DNA of 32,397 nucleotides from an uncultured Eubacterium sp. GTDB lineage: Bacteria > Bacillota > Clostridia > Peptostreptococcales > Anaerovoracaceae. Below the pieces are notes generated by a model. That model searched no databases and was not told the DNA's origin. It saw nothing but the letters and a program-made list of their open reading frames with translations. The stretch is from the NCBI GenBank assembly GCA_902495595.1, contig CABUXV010000023.1:1-32397 (forward strand), read 5' to 3'. This document shows positions 15,039 to 24,105 of the stretch, one piece after another (the first letter of the stretch is position 1; each line of letters opens with the position of its first letter). Made by a program: the position numbers and the translations under genes.

Positions 15039-16619
15039 ATGGAATGGGAAGCAATTAGTGTCGGTATACTTTCCATACTGCCGCCTGCGGTGGCTATTAT
15101 ACTGGCATTGATAACTAAGCAAGTTGTATTTTCACTGGTTCTCGGTATACTTTCAGGTACCACTATTTATGCTTTTTCTACAGGAACTGGTGTAGTCGGT
15201 ATTTTTGATACAACTGCAACTCTTATGGCTGACAAGTTATCAGCAAACACAAGTATGATAATTTTTCTTTGTCTTCTTGGTATACTAGTCGCTTTGGTAA
15301 ATCGTGCAGGAGGCTCCAGAGCTTACGGTGAATGGGCGGTAAAAAAACTTAAAAGCAAAAAAAGCTCATCAATTGCTACGGCCTTTTTAGGAATATTGAT
15401 TTTCATAGACGACTATTTCAACTGTCTGACAGTTGGAACGGTTATGCGCCCTGTAACAGACAGATTTAACGTTTCAAGAGAAAAGCTTGCATACATTATA
15501 GATGCTACGGCTGCTCCTATATGTATTATAGCCCCTATATCCTCATGGGCTGCTTCTGTAATGTCATATTATCCTGAATCAACAGGAATGGGCGGAATGA
15601 CAGCTTTCTTATCATCTATTCCTATGAATCTTTACGCTATACTTACCATAATAATGGTGTTTTACGTAGCCGCTAAGAAAAACGCAGACTATGGTCCTAT
15701 GTTAAAGGCTGAACTTTTAGCTGAAAAAGGCGTTCAGGCAGGAAAAGCTGAGATAAGTCAGGAAGCTGAAGAATTTTTAAATCAGAATGCGGATTCAAAA
15801 GGTAAAATCTGCGACCTGGTTATACCTATCGCATTTCTCATCGTAGCTTCAATATTTTCAATGATTTACGTTGGCGGATATTGGAGTGAAGAAGGCTCCA
15901 CACTATTTGACGCCTTTGGAAACACTGATGCCGGAAGCGCACTTGCTTTAGGTGCATTTATAACTCTGATTTTTTCATTTATATATTTCATGGCAAGAAG
16001 AGTTATCACATTTAATGATTTCTTTAAATGCATTAATCCGGGAGTTAACTCTATGGTGGCAGCATGTATAATACTTACGCTGGCATGGACCATAAGCGGT
16101 GTATGCCGTGATTTACTTTCAACAGGACCTTATGTCGCAGAGCTGGTTCAGTCATCAGGCGTTCCTGTAGGAATACTTCCTGCTCTTATATTTATCGTTG
16201 CATGCCTGCTGTCTTTCTCAACAGGTACTGCATGGGGAACATTCGGAATACTTATTCCTATTATAATCGCTATTTGTGAAGTTGCGGCGCCGGAACTTCT
16301 CATCACTACACTGTCTGCAACTCTTGCCGGTTCAGTATTCGGAGACCATACTTCTCCGATTTCGGATACTACTATTCTTGCCTCTACAGGTGCACAGTGC
16401 GACCATCTGAAACACGTTGGAACTCAGGTTCCTTACGCTCTTACAGTTGCCGTTTGCTGTCTCATAGGCTATATAGTTGCCGGCTTTACGGGAAGTCTCG
16501 GACTGCTCACAAGCACACTTATAACACTTCCTATATCAATAATATGTTTGATTGTTCTTCTCTTAATACTGCCAAAAATATTTGGAAAAAACAGATATGC
16601 GGAAGTCCAGAAGCAATAA
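15039..16619 (+). CDS. NhaC-family Na+/H+ antiporter
   Basis: A 526-residue integral membrane protein with about 11-13 hydrophobic helices. Family hallmarks: LGILIFIDDYFNCLTVGTVM and, near the end, FGDHTSPISDTTILAS, the polar motifs inside the NhaC/arginine-ornithine-like antiporter fold. NhaC members exchange Na+ for H+, but some relatives carry organic substrates such as malate/lactate or amino acids, so the substrate is an inference. The start at 15039 is chosen because AAGGAGGA lies 8 bases upstream; an upstream in-frame ATG at 14991 has no ribosome binding site and would overlap the promoter dyad. Monocistronic, with its own promoter and terminator. Confidence 0.9.
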   Translation: MEWEAISVGILSILPPAVAIILALITKQVVFSLVLGILSGTTIYAFSTGTGVVGIFDTTATLMADKLSANTSMIIFLCLLGILVALVNRAGGSRAYGEWAVKKLKSKKSSSIATAFLGILIFIDDYFNCLTVGTVMRPVTDRFNVSREKLAYIIDATAAPICIIAPISSWAASVMSYYPESTGMGGMTAFLSSIPMNLYAILTIIMVFYVAAKKNADYGPMLKAELLAEKGVQAGKAEISQEAEEFLNQNADSKGKICDLVIPIAFLIVASIFSMIYVGGYWSEEGSTLFDAFGNTDAGSALALGAFITLIFSFIYFMARRVITFNDFFKCINPGVNSMVAACIILTLAWTISGVCRDLLSTGPYVAELVQSSGVPVGILPALIFIVACLLSFSTGTAWGTFGILIPIIIAICEVAAPELLITTLSATLAGSVFGDHTSPISDTTILASTGAQCDHLKHVGTQVPYALTVAVCCLIGYIVAGFTGSLGLLTSTLITLPISIICLIVLLLILPKIFGKNRYAEVQKQ

Positions 16620-16630
16620 AACAACAAAAT

Positions 16631-16660
16631 AAAAGATGCCGATTGATTTCGGCATCTTTT
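16631..16660 (+). terminator. Bidirectional terminator between nhaC and nif3
   Basis: Perfect stem AAAAGATGCCGA/TCGGCATCTTTT with a 6-base loop, T-tract on both strands. It ends the antiporter transcript and can end the long minus-strand operon whose last gene stops at 16742. Confidence 0.88.
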
Positions 16661-16741
16661 TTAATATAAGAAAATAAAAATCTTCTTGATTTCCTCTCCC
16701 ACCATTTTCTCTCATATCTGTATTTCTTTATTATAATAATA

Positions 16742-17575
16742 TTATTTAATAAAAGGATCCAAATCCGTTTCCGATTCAATTACCTTTACGCTTCCGTCCA
16801 GTTCTTTATCCAGCTTCTCTTTCATATTCACGGCAAAACTCTTTTCCGTACCATAATGCCCCGCATCTATAATACATAAACCATCCGCCGCCGCTTCCTG
16901 CGCCTGATGATATTTCACATCACCGGTAATAAATAAATCACAGCCCATTTTCTTAGCCGCTTTAAAGAACTCTGCGCCTGAACCGCAGCAAACGCCTACA
17001 TTTTTTATTTCATCATCCAGGCATCCGGAGACTCTTATCTGGCTCTGACGCAGTCCCAGTGAATCACAGACATTAAGCATCATATCCCGCAGAGACATTC
17101 CTTTTTTTAATTTTCCTATGCGCCCCAGATCTGCTTCTGTCGGTCTTTCTGTCATCTTTTCGGCATTCCCCACATCATCTCCATTGAGATTTTTTACGGA
17201 AGACAATCCTATGCATTTTGCCAGAAAATCATTATTTCCTCCTTTTACTTTATCAAAAGGCGTATGAGAAGAGTATACGGAAATTCCGTTTTCAATCAAA
17301 TTCATTATAATACTTCCTGTATTATCGCAATCGCATATGTTTTTTACACCTGAAAAAATCAGGGGATGGTGAGTTATTATCATCTCACAATGCTTTGCTT
17401 TTACCTCCGATAACACACTCTTGTTTATCTCAAGACAAGTAAGAATGTTTTTCACCACTTTGCTTTCAAATCCTATTAAAAGACCGCTGTTATCCCATAC
17501 TTCCTGAAGAGCTTTTGGAGCGATTTTTTCCACTGTATTCACAATATCAGAAACTTTCATGTAATTATCTTTCAT
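16742..17575 (-). CDS. Nif3-like dinuclear metal centre protein (DUF34/YqfO family)
   Basis: 277 residues. It carries the Nif3 metal-site motifs: VWDNSGLLIG (26-35), ITHHPLIF (His69, His70), SHTPFD, and near the C-terminus TGDVKYHQAQEA and DAGHYGTEKSF, which supply the rest of the di-metal site. It lacks the long middle insert of B. subtilis YqfO. The family is nearly universal and its biochemical role is unsettled; GTP cyclohydrolase-like or metal-insertion roles have been proposed. The start is placed at 17575 (GAGGTG 7 bases upstream), which overlaps the end of trmK by 11 bases. The pairing with trmK and rpoD is conserved in Firmicutes. Confidence 0.93.
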   Translation of the reverse strand: MKDNYMKVSDIVNTVEKIAPKALQEVWDNSGLLIGFESKVVKNILTCLEINKSVLSEVKAKHCEMIITHHPLIFSGVKNICDCDNTGSIIMNLIENGISVYSSHTPFDKVKGGNNDFLAKCIGLSSVKNLNGDDVGNAEKMTERPTEADLGRIGKLKKGMSLRDMMLNVCDSLGLRQSQIRVSGCLDDEIKNVGVCCGSGAEFFKAAKKMGCDLFITGDVKYHQAQEAAADGLCIIDAGHYGTEKSFAVNMKEKLDKELDGSVKVIESETDLDPFIK

Positions 17576-18323
17576 TTTCACACCTCGCAAGCAATCTTTC
17601 CAAATATCTTATATTTTCGCATATTCTTTCCTCTGCTTTTATATCCCGCTCTTTAGACATCATAATATTCCTTATAATATCTTTTTCTTTTGCGATATTT
17701 CTCTCGAGAAATTCCCTCACCGGTCCTGAAGCATATAAAATCCACGGGGGAACTTTATACATTATCTCCTTTTGAACATTTCCAACTGGATTATAATCAT
17801 CACAGCGAAGATTGTTTTTTTCATGGTCTTTCCTAAACTCAGGACTTATAACAGTAATTATTTCTGGAATATAATTTCCCTCTCTGACTAAATCTTCTCT
17901 CACAATCAAAAATCCGTTTTCCAAAAGCCATTTTCTAAGTACTCCCTGACCTATTCTGGGCTGAAGCACAAACTTTCTGAAAGAAGATGTAAGATTCATA
18001 TCCGCCGACATTATATCAACCATAAGTTTGCCGCCCATTCCGGCTATAACCACAGTATCAACTTCGTATGCTTTAAGCACGGAAAGCCCGTCTCCCGCTC
18101 TGAATTCACAGCCACCGGCTTCACTTCCCAGATACCGCAAACAGTTATTCTTGGCTTTTTCCAGTGAAGGCATACTTATATCTGCCATGATAACTTTACT
18201 GCATTTGTTTTCCTGAATTAAATAAATAGGCAAAAAACCATGGTCGGTTCCTATATCGGCCATGGTTTTTGAATCTTTCACTATATCAGAGATTATCTTC
18301 AGTCTGTCACTTAATTTTATCAT
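17565..18323 (-). CDS. trmK: tRNA (adenine-22-N1)-methyltransferase
   Basis: A 252-residue SAM-dependent Rossmann methyltransferase that methylates A22 in the D-loop of certain tRNAs. Motif I is MADIGTDHGFLPIYL (about 21-35) and the TrmK-typical AGMGGKLM lies near residue 95; the C-terminal half is the charged helical region (ERNIAKEKDIIRN) typical of the family. It starts 31 bases after the rpoD stop and overlaps nif3 by 11 bases, matching the sigA-trmK-nif3 order of other Firmicutes. Confidence 0.93.
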   Translation of the reverse strand: MIKLSDRLKIISDIVKDSKTMADIGTDHGFLPIYLIQENKCSKVIMADISMPSLEKAKNNCLRYLGSEAGGCEFRAGDGLSVLKAYEVDTVVIAGMGGKLMVDIMSADMNLTSSFRKFVLQPRIGQGVLRKWLLENGFLIVREDLVREGNYIPEIITVISPEFRKDHEKNNLRCDDYNPVGNVQKEIMYKVPPWILYASGPVREFLERNIAKEKDIIRNIMMSKERDIKAEERICENIRYLERLLARCENER

Positions 18324-18354
18324 CTTACTAAAACCTCTTGAATGAAATAAATTC

Positions 18355-19554
18355 CTACTCTAAATAATCTTTAAGTTTTTTGCTTCTAGTAGGATGTCTC
18401 AGTTTTCTCAATGCTTTTGCTTCTATCTGCCTTATTCTCTCCCTCGTTACATCGAATTTCTTTCCTACCTCTTCAAGAGTTCTCGCTCTTCCGTCCTCAA
18501 GACCGAATCTGAGCTTAAGAACCTTTTGTTCTCTCTCCGTAAGGGTTCCAAGCACATCCACAAGCTGCTCTTTTAACATCGAAAAGGCCGCGGCTTCAGC
18601 AGGCGCCGGAGCATCTTCATCGGGTATGAAATCTCCCAGATGACTGTCTTCTTCTTCTCCAATAGGAGTCTCAAGGGATACTGGCTCCTGAGCAATTTTA
18701 AGAATTTCTCTGACCTTTTCCACCGATATACCCATTTCATCAGCGATTTCATCAGGGGTAGGTTCCCTGCCTTCTTCCTGAAGCAGCTGTCTTGAAACTC
18801 TGATAAGCTTATTTATCGTTTCAACCATATGCACAGGTATTCTTATGGTCCTCGCCTGGTCTGCAATGGACCTTGTTATAGCCTGACGTATCCACCATGT
18901 GGCATAAGTACTGAATTTATATCCTTTTGTCCAGTCGAATTTATCTACAGCCTTAATAAGCCCCAGATTCCCTTCCTGAATCAAATCAAGAAACAGCATT
19001 CCCCTGCCCACATATTTCTTGGCTATGCTTACTACAAGCCTTAAATTTGCTTCACAAAGCTTTTGTTTTGCATATTCATCACCGGCTTCCATACGCTTAG
19101 CCAAATCTATCTCTTCCTGAGCATTGAGAAGAGGCACCTTTCCGATTTCCTTAAGATACATTCTCACCGGGTCATCAACTGCAATATTCTTGGAAATCGT
19201 AGCTTCCAAATCTATTTCTTTGGCTTCAGGATTTTTTGCAATCACAGCTTCTACTTCAGGGTCGTCAACATCTTCATCATCTATTTCCAAAAGCTCTATA
19301 TCGTCAGGTTCGCTTTCCAAAACAACCTCTATGCCTTTACCTATAAGGAACTCATATATTTCATCCATCTGATCCTTATCTAAATCTATGTCTCCCAGTC
19401 TGTCGGATATTTCAGTATAGGTAAGCACTTTCTTGCCCTTGCCCGCAACCTTGTCAGTAAGGTCTTTTATAACCTGTTTCTTAACGTCCTCGTCAAGTAT
19501 ACTGCTTCCGTTATCTACATTTTCTGTCATTTTTATTTCTTCCTTCTTTTCCAT
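18355..19554 (-). CDS. rpoD: Primary sigma factor (sigma-70/SigA)
   Basis: 399 residues, directs RNA polymerase to housekeeping promoters. Region 1.1 is present (about 25-90), followed by a very acidic linker (about 82-105), region 1.2 (DDPVRMYLKEIGKVPLL, about 127-143), region 2 with the -10 reading helix (KGYKFSTYATWWIRQAITR, about 210-228), region 3 (ETPIGEEEDSHLGDFI marks region 3.2) and region 4 with the -35 reading helix (VTRERIRQIEAKALRKLRHP near the end). Promoters recognised by eye in this window fit its consensus. It follows dnaG by 20 bases, the classic macromolecular-synthesis operon order. Confidence 0.98.
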   Translation of the reverse strand: MEKKEEIKMTENVDNGSSILDEDVKKQVIKDLTDKVAGKGKKVLTYTEISDRLGDIDLDKDQMDEIYEFLIGKGIEVVLESEPDDIELLEIDDEDVDDPEVEAVIAKNPEAKEIDLEATISKNIAVDDPVRMYLKEIGKVPLLNAQEEIDLAKRMEAGDEYAKQKLCEANLRLVVSIAKKYVGRGMLFLDLIQEGNLGLIKAVDKFDWTKGYKFSTYATWWIRQAITRSIADQARTIRIPVHMVETINKLIRVSRQLLQEEGREPTPDEIADEMGISVEKVREILKIAQEPVSLETPIGEEEDSHLGDFIPDEDAPAPAEAAAFSMLKEQLVDVLGTLTEREQKVLKLRFGLEDGRARTLEEVGKKFDVTRERIRQIEAKALRKLRHPTRSKKLKDYLE

Positions 19555-19574
19555 AATTATCCTGATGCCCCTTT

Positions 19575-21320
19575 CTATTCCTTTAATTCTTTCTGTATCT
19601 CTATAAGCTGCTGTGTTAATGAAATTATATTATCCCTGTTGTCATCTTCATCTGCCATTGAAAGTTTTGTTATTATTTCATCCTCCTGCGCTTTCAAAAA
19701 TTCTTTCTTTATTAAACTTATACAATCATTGAACATAATATCTTCCCTGCCGTTTGGGATTATTTTATCATCAATCATTTCCAGACATTCAGCTGAATTC
19801 TCATCTAAAAAATCCTTAAGTCTGTTTATATCAAGAGGTCTCTTTCCATCATCCACCTTTAAAACAGAACTGTATATAATCCTCCCGGGTTCGCTTTTAA
19901 AAGCAATATCCTTTATGGACTCCGGCAGTTTCGTAAACCGCTCATCTATAAGCATCAATTTTATCAAATCCTGCTCTACGAGAGGCATTGCATTTTCATA
20001 CGGATCTTTCTCTTCTTCCTTTTTCTCATAAATCCCGGGAGTCTGCTTCTGACTATTATTGCCTGAATATTCAAATCTTATAGCACCCTCTGAAATTCCT
20101 GTCTGCTCTGCAAGTTTCTTAATGTAAATATCAGCTTCCACAGGTTTCATCGCCTTTAAAACCGACACCGCTTCACTTATAAAATCCACTCTTTGCTGTT
20201 GATCGTCTATATCATATTTGCTTCTTATCGCATCTATTTTAAAATCACCGTAAGGTACTGCATTTTCCACCAAATCTAAAAATGATTTTCTGCCGTTTTT
20301 CTTTACGAATTCATCCGGGTCTTTACCGTCTGTCACTTTCAATACCTTTGCCCTGCAGCCTTCTTTGTACAGCACATCCAGTCCTCTGAATGCCGCGTTT
20401 TGTCCCGCGCTGTCCGCATCATATGAAAGTATGACATTTTTTGTATATCTTTTTATAAGTCTTGCCTGATTCTCCGTTAAAGCAGTTCCCAAAGATGCGG
20501 AAACATTTCTTATTCCAAACTGGTATAAAGCTACCGCATCCATATATCCTTCTACAAGAATTATGGAATCTTCACGGCTAACGTCGGCTCTAGTCAAATT
20601 AAGTCCGTACAGGTTATTTTTCTTCTGAAATACATTGGACTCCTGAGAATTTAGATATTTAGGCTCGCCCTGTCCTATTATGCGTCCTCCAAATCCTATT
20701 ACCTTTCCTGCGGTATTCATTATCGGAAACATTACTCTGTCTCTGAATTTATCAAAATACCTGCCCTTGGAATTTGATATGAGACCTAAATCCATTAATT
20801 TATTATCTGAGATTCCCTGTCCTTTTAAAAATTCATAAAGGCTTGTCCAGCTGTCATCAGCATATCCTATGCCGAACTTATTTAAAATTTCTTCGGATAT
20901 TCCCCTCTTTTTCATATATGTATATCCGGGGTTTGACTTTTGTCTCATTGCCTTGAAAAAAAATCTGGCGGCCTGTCTGTTTATCTCATAGTATTCATCC
21001 TTATCCTTGCTGCTTTTAAAAGCACCTTCGAGATTAATACCATATTCTTTTGCCAGCATTTCCACGGCTCCTCTAAAATCAAGGCTGTAATATCTTTCTA
21101 CAAAATTAATCAAATCACCGCTTGCGCCGCATCCAAAACATGTATATATCTGTTTTGTCTCAGATACAACAAAAGAAGGTGTTTTTTCATTGTGAAACGG
21201 ACATACTCCTTTGTAATTGCTCCCTGCTTTTTTTAAAGGAACAACTCTGCCTACAACATCTACAATGTTACACCTACTTTTTATTTCATCAACTATATTA
21301 ATCTGACCGTTAATGCTCAC
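19575..21320 (-). CDS. dnaG: DNA primase
   Basis: A 581-residue primase that lays RNA primers for replication. The N-terminal CHC2 zinc-binding domain has Cys40, His43, Cys61 and Cys64 (CPFHNEKTPSF, then CFGCGASGD). The catalytic core has the Toprim motifs ILVEGYMDAVALYQFG (Glu) and LSYDADSAGQ (Asp-x-Asp). The C-terminal 130 residues are the helical helicase-binding domain. The start is GTG at 21320, with GAGGGG 5 bases upstream. It lies between dgt and rpoD; promoters for the operon may lie in the 88 bases upstream of it. Confidence 0.97.
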   Translation of the reverse strand: MSINGQINIVDEIKSRCNIVDVVGRVVPLKKAGSNYKGVCPFHNEKTPSFVVSETKQIYTCFGCGASGDLINFVERYYSLDFRGAVEMLAKEYGINLEGAFKSSKDKDEYYEINRQAARFFFKAMRQKSNPGYTYMKKRGISEEILNKFGIGYADDSWTSLYEFLKGQGISDNKLMDLGLISNSKGRYFDKFRDRVMFPIMNTAGKVIGFGGRIIGQGEPKYLNSQESNVFQKKNNLYGLNLTRADVSREDSIILVEGYMDAVALYQFGIRNVSASLGTALTENQARLIKRYTKNVILSYDADSAGQNAAFRGLDVLYKEGCRAKVLKVTDGKDPDEFVKKNGRKSFLDLVENAVPYGDFKIDAIRSKYDIDDQQQRVDFISEAVSVLKAMKPVEADIYIKKLAEQTGISEGAIRFEYSGNNSQKQTPGIYEKKEEEKDPYENAMPLVEQDLIKLMLIDERFTKLPESIKDIAFKSEPGRIIYSSVLKVDDGKRPLDINRLKDFLDENSAECLEMIDDKIIPNGREDIMFNDCISLIKKEFLKAQEDEIITKLSMADEDDNRDNIISLTQQLIEIQKELKE

Positions 21321-21408
21321 TTTTGCCCCTCTATATCTACTACTTACTTATAATATACGACAAAAGTTATCCATTTCCTTTTTTTATTGCCTGTAAAAAC
21401 AAAATTTT

Positions 21409-22419
21409 TTATATCAATCCTTTTTCATAAAGTTCATCGAACATATTTACAGCATATCGATCCGTCATTCCGGCTATGTGATCTTTTACCAGTTCTTCAA
21501 GTTCGAATTCATCTCTCATATTGTAAAGTTCTTTTGGGAGCTTATCAGGATTTTTAACATAATAATCAAAAAGTGAAGTTATGACGGTTTCCACTTTGTT
21601 TAAATCTTCAGCTTTCTTCACAGCCCTATTGGTATAAACATTTTTAAACATATAGCTTCTGAGTTCATTCATCGCACTGGATTTTTCTTCACTCAGTTTA
21701 GCTGACGGTTTGTCATAACTGTTTAAAATCATATCCTTTACAAGAGTATCTATTCTCTTCTTATGAGTATCCCCCAAAACTTCTATACATTCCTTGGGAA
21801 GATTGGAAGGAACTATTATTCCGCTCCTTAAGGCATCATCTATATCGTGATTTATATATGCGATTCTGTCGCTCACTTTAACAATCTGGCCTTCCGGCGT
21901 AATCGGAATTCCTTTTCCCGTATGATTCAGTATTCCATCTCTGACTTCGTATGTAAGATTCATCCCTCTTCTCATGCTGCTGCCTGATTCGAGCAGGTCC
22001 ACGACCCTGAGACTCTGTACATTATGTTTAAACCCTTTTGAATAAATTTTGTCAAGTACCGCTTCACCGCTGTGGCCAAAAGGAGTATGACCTAAATCGT
22101 GTCCCATGGCTATAGCCTCAGCCAAATCTTCATTAAGTCCTGTGCCTCTTGCTATTGTTCTTGCTATTTGAGACACTTCTATAGTATGTGTAAGTCTCGT
22201 TCTGAAATGGTCTCCCTCCGGAGAAATAAAAACCTGAGTCTTATGCATAAGACGTCTGAATGCCTTGGAATGTATTATCCTGTCTCTGTCTCTTTGAAAA
22301 TCCGTTCTGATACTGCATTTTTCCTCATCTATATGCCTGCCCCTGCTTTCCGCCGATTTTGTAGCATAAGATGATAATATTTCAAATTCTCTTTTCTCTA
22401 AATCTTCTCTTACAATCAT
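21409..22419 (-). CDS. dgt: dGTP triphosphohydrolase (HD domain, dGTPase family)
   Basis: A 336-residue HD-domain phosphohydrolase that splits dNTPs (typically dGTP) into nucleoside and tripolyphosphate. The family opening RTDFQRDRDRIIHSKAFRRL leads to the metal site: His in RLTHTIEVSQIAR, His-Asp in MGHDLGHTPFGHSGE, and Asp in SDRIAYINHDIDD. It belongs to the shorter dGTPase class common in Firmicutes. An upstream TTG (22428) is in frame but sits next to the GGAGG; the ATG at 22419, 10 bases from it, is the better start. Located just before dnaG and in the same run as dut, fitting a nucleotide-pool role. Confidence 0.93.
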   Translation of the reverse strand: MIVREDLEKREFEILSSYATKSAESRGRHIDEEKCSIRTDFQRDRDRIIHSKAFRRLMHKTQVFISPEGDHFRTRLTHTIEVSQIARTIARGTGLNEDLAEAIAMGHDLGHTPFGHSGEAVLDKIYSKGFKHNVQSLRVVDLLESGSSMRRGMNLTYEVRDGILNHTGKGIPITPEGQIVKVSDRIAYINHDIDDALRSGIIVPSNLPKECIEVLGDTHKKRIDTLVKDMILNSYDKPSAKLSEEKSSAMNELRSYMFKNVYTNRAVKKAEDLNKVETVITSLFDYYVKNPDKLPKELYNMRDEFELEELVKDHIAGMTDRYAVNMFDELYEKGLI

Positions 22420-22461
22420 AAAATCCAAGCCTCCGTATATATTTATAATACATATAAGATT

Positions 22462-22656
22462 TTATATTGTAAAGTTGTTTCTCTTTGCAACCTCATCTCC
22501 AAAGCCCGGACTCACTCTGTTTAAAATATCCATAACACCTCTTTGAAGACGGTCATCCAGAAATACAATGTCTTCTGCAATCGCATCAATTAAATCCTTT
22601 CGTTCATCTTCTTTAAGCGAATTGTAAAAATTTCCTGCCTGAATCATTTCTTTCAC
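22462..22656 (-). CDS. Stand-alone catalase tail domain (Catalase-rel)
   Basis: A 64-residue protein whose IQAGNFYNSLKEDERKDLID and VSPGFGDEVAKR match the C-terminal domain of catalases (the catalase-related domain, normally fused to the core). It begins with GTG that overlaps the stop of the upstream catalase-like gene by 4 bases (GTGA), a signature of translational coupling, with AAAGGGG about 11 bases upstream. So the core and tail of a catalase are made as two chains, or an old single gene was split by a frameshift and shortened. It contains no catalytic residue. A role in oligomerisation with the upstream protein is an inference. Confidence 0.75.
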   Translation of the reverse strand: MKEMIQAGNFYNSLKEDERKDLIDAIAEDIVFLDDRLQRGVMDILNRVSPGFGDEVAKRNNFTI

Positions 22657-23630
22657 AAATAAGCACCCCTTTCAATCCCTCCGATTTTATGGGCATAATC
22701 CATCACTTTTGAAAACTCATCCTCGCACAAGCTTATACCCGGAATAATATTCCCAGGCGCAAAACAATCCGAATCCCCGCTTTCTCCATGCTCTTTTATC
22801 ACATCGGTGAGTTTAAGAATTCCCACCTTTACAGGCGGATTGATATTATCATTCCAGCATACCGTCCTTTTAAGATAATTAGGATGAGAAATAAATTTAT
22901 AATCAACTATCTGCGCAAACAATTCAAAAGACGGGAAATCACCCTCTTCCATATTTCGCTTTAATGTGTCAGATGCTATATCCGGGTCAAATCCCGCCAT
23001 AAATTCAGCAAATACTCTGTCCATCGGACGTTTTTTGTCGGCAATCTCATCTATCTTCTTATTTTGCGCAGGTTTCCATTTATACCTTACCAGGAATTTT
23101 TTCCCTTTTTCGTTTTCCCATACATATGTATTTACCGAATACCATTTAATATCCGTATAGGATTCAACAAGCCCTCTTGATGAAAACAATCTGACAATGC
23201 AATTTACCGATTCAGGATTTTCTATAAGAAAGCTCCATAGATTCTTGGAATTTATCCCATCAAAAGGATAATCTTTCGAAAATGCGCCCATAAGTTTAAA
23301 AAACTTTTCCTCATCATTGATAAAATACACAGGAAGACTTTGACATATCAAATCATATTTGCTCTCTTCAGTACAAAATCTTACGGAAAAACCTTTTATA
23401 TTTCTCACTGTATCAGAAGTTCCTCTTTCTCCAAACATAGACGAAAACCTGACCTTTACAGGAAAAATTTCATCTGCGCTTTGAAATATCTCAGCCTTTG
23501 TGTAATCCCTGAAAGTCATATACGGTTTAAAGAAACCCTTTGCTCCAATACCTTTCTTATACATTAGTCTGGGTCTTGGAACCTGCCGCATTATCTTATT
23601 CAGTTGTTCTAAAAACAAAAAATCTGCCAT
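22653..23630 (-). CDS. Catalase-family core protein with degenerate active site
   Basis: 325 residues. It aligns by eye with the catalase beta-barrel: VRFSSMFGERGTSDTVRN (residues 60-77), FSVRFCTEESKYDL, LPVYFIND, KGKKFLVRYKW, and NIIPGISLCEDEF near the end. The distal catalytic His of R-V-V-H-A-K-G is Tyr24 (RLMYKKG), the distal Asn of G-N-N-x-P is replaced (CQSLP, 96-100), and the heme-ligand block R-x-F-x-Y is only K-V-M-D-Y with Tyr312 retained. Normal peroxide disproportionation is therefore unlikely; a heme protein with another activity, or a scaffold, is possible. It is shorter than typical catalases (about 480). GAGGTG is 6 bases before the ATG. It lies in the dut-dgt operon. Confidence 0.82.
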   Translation of the reverse strand: MADFLFLEQLNKIMRQVPRPRLMYKKGIGAKGFFKPYMTFRDYTKAEIFQSADEIFPVKVRFSSMFGERGTSDTVRNIKGFSVRFCTEESKYDLICQSLPVYFINDEEKFFKLMGAFSKDYPFDGINSKNLWSFLIENPESVNCIVRLFSSRGLVESYTDIKWYSVNTYVWENEKGKKFLVRYKWKPAQNKKIDEIADKKRPMDRVFAEFMAGFDPDIASDTLKRNMEEGDFPSFELFAQIVDYKFISHPNYLKRTVCWNDNINPPVKVGILKLTDVIKEHGESGDSDCFAPGNIIPGISLCEDEFSKVMDYAHKIGGIERGAYL

Positions 23631-23676
23631 CTACACCACCTCACAGTAATATATGCGACAGATTTATTTTTTGATA

Positions 23677-24105
23677 TTAAATACCTGTATGTCCGAATCC
23701 TCCGCTGCCTCTTTCTGTATCGGAAAGTTTCTCAGCTGCTTTGAATTCAACTTTTTCATATCTTGCAGCAACCATCTGAGCTATACGTTCTCCGTTATTT
23801 ACAGTAAAGGGCTCGCTGCCCCAGTTTATTAAAGCGACTTTTATTTCACCGCGGTAATCGCTGTCAATAGTACCTACACCGTTTGTAAGACCGATTCCGT
23901 ATTTTACCGCAAGTCCGCTTCTTGCCCTTATCTGAACTTCAAATCCCTTTGGAATTTCCATAAAAAGCCCCGTAGGTATCAATGCTCTGCCGCCGGGCTT
24001 AAGTTCAACCGGTTCATCTAAATAAGCTCTTATATCCATCCCGGCAGAACCATCTGTCTCATAAGAAGGGAAATTGCCCGACAATGATTTTATTTTAATT
24101 TCCAT
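23677..24105 (-). CDS. dut: dUTP diphosphatase (trimeric dUTPase)
   Basis: A 142-residue enzyme hydrolysing dUTP to dUMP and PPi, keeping uracil out of DNA and feeding dTMP synthesis. All five motifs are present: AGMDIRAYL (1), RARSGLAVKYGI (2), GVGTIDSDYRGEI (3), NNGERIAQMV (4) and ERGSGGFGHTGI (5, the flexible C-terminal arm). It overlaps the end of the M16 peptidase gene by 11 bases, so the two are coupled, and precedes the catalase-like gene by 46 bases. Confidence 0.97.
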   Translation of the reverse strand: MEIKIKSLSGNFPSYETDGSAGMDIRAYLDEPVELKPGGRALIPTGLFMEIPKGFEVQIRARSGLAVKYGIGLTNGVGTIDSDYRGEIKVALINWGSEPFTVNNGERIAQMVAARYEKVEFKAAEKLSDTERGSGGFGHTGI

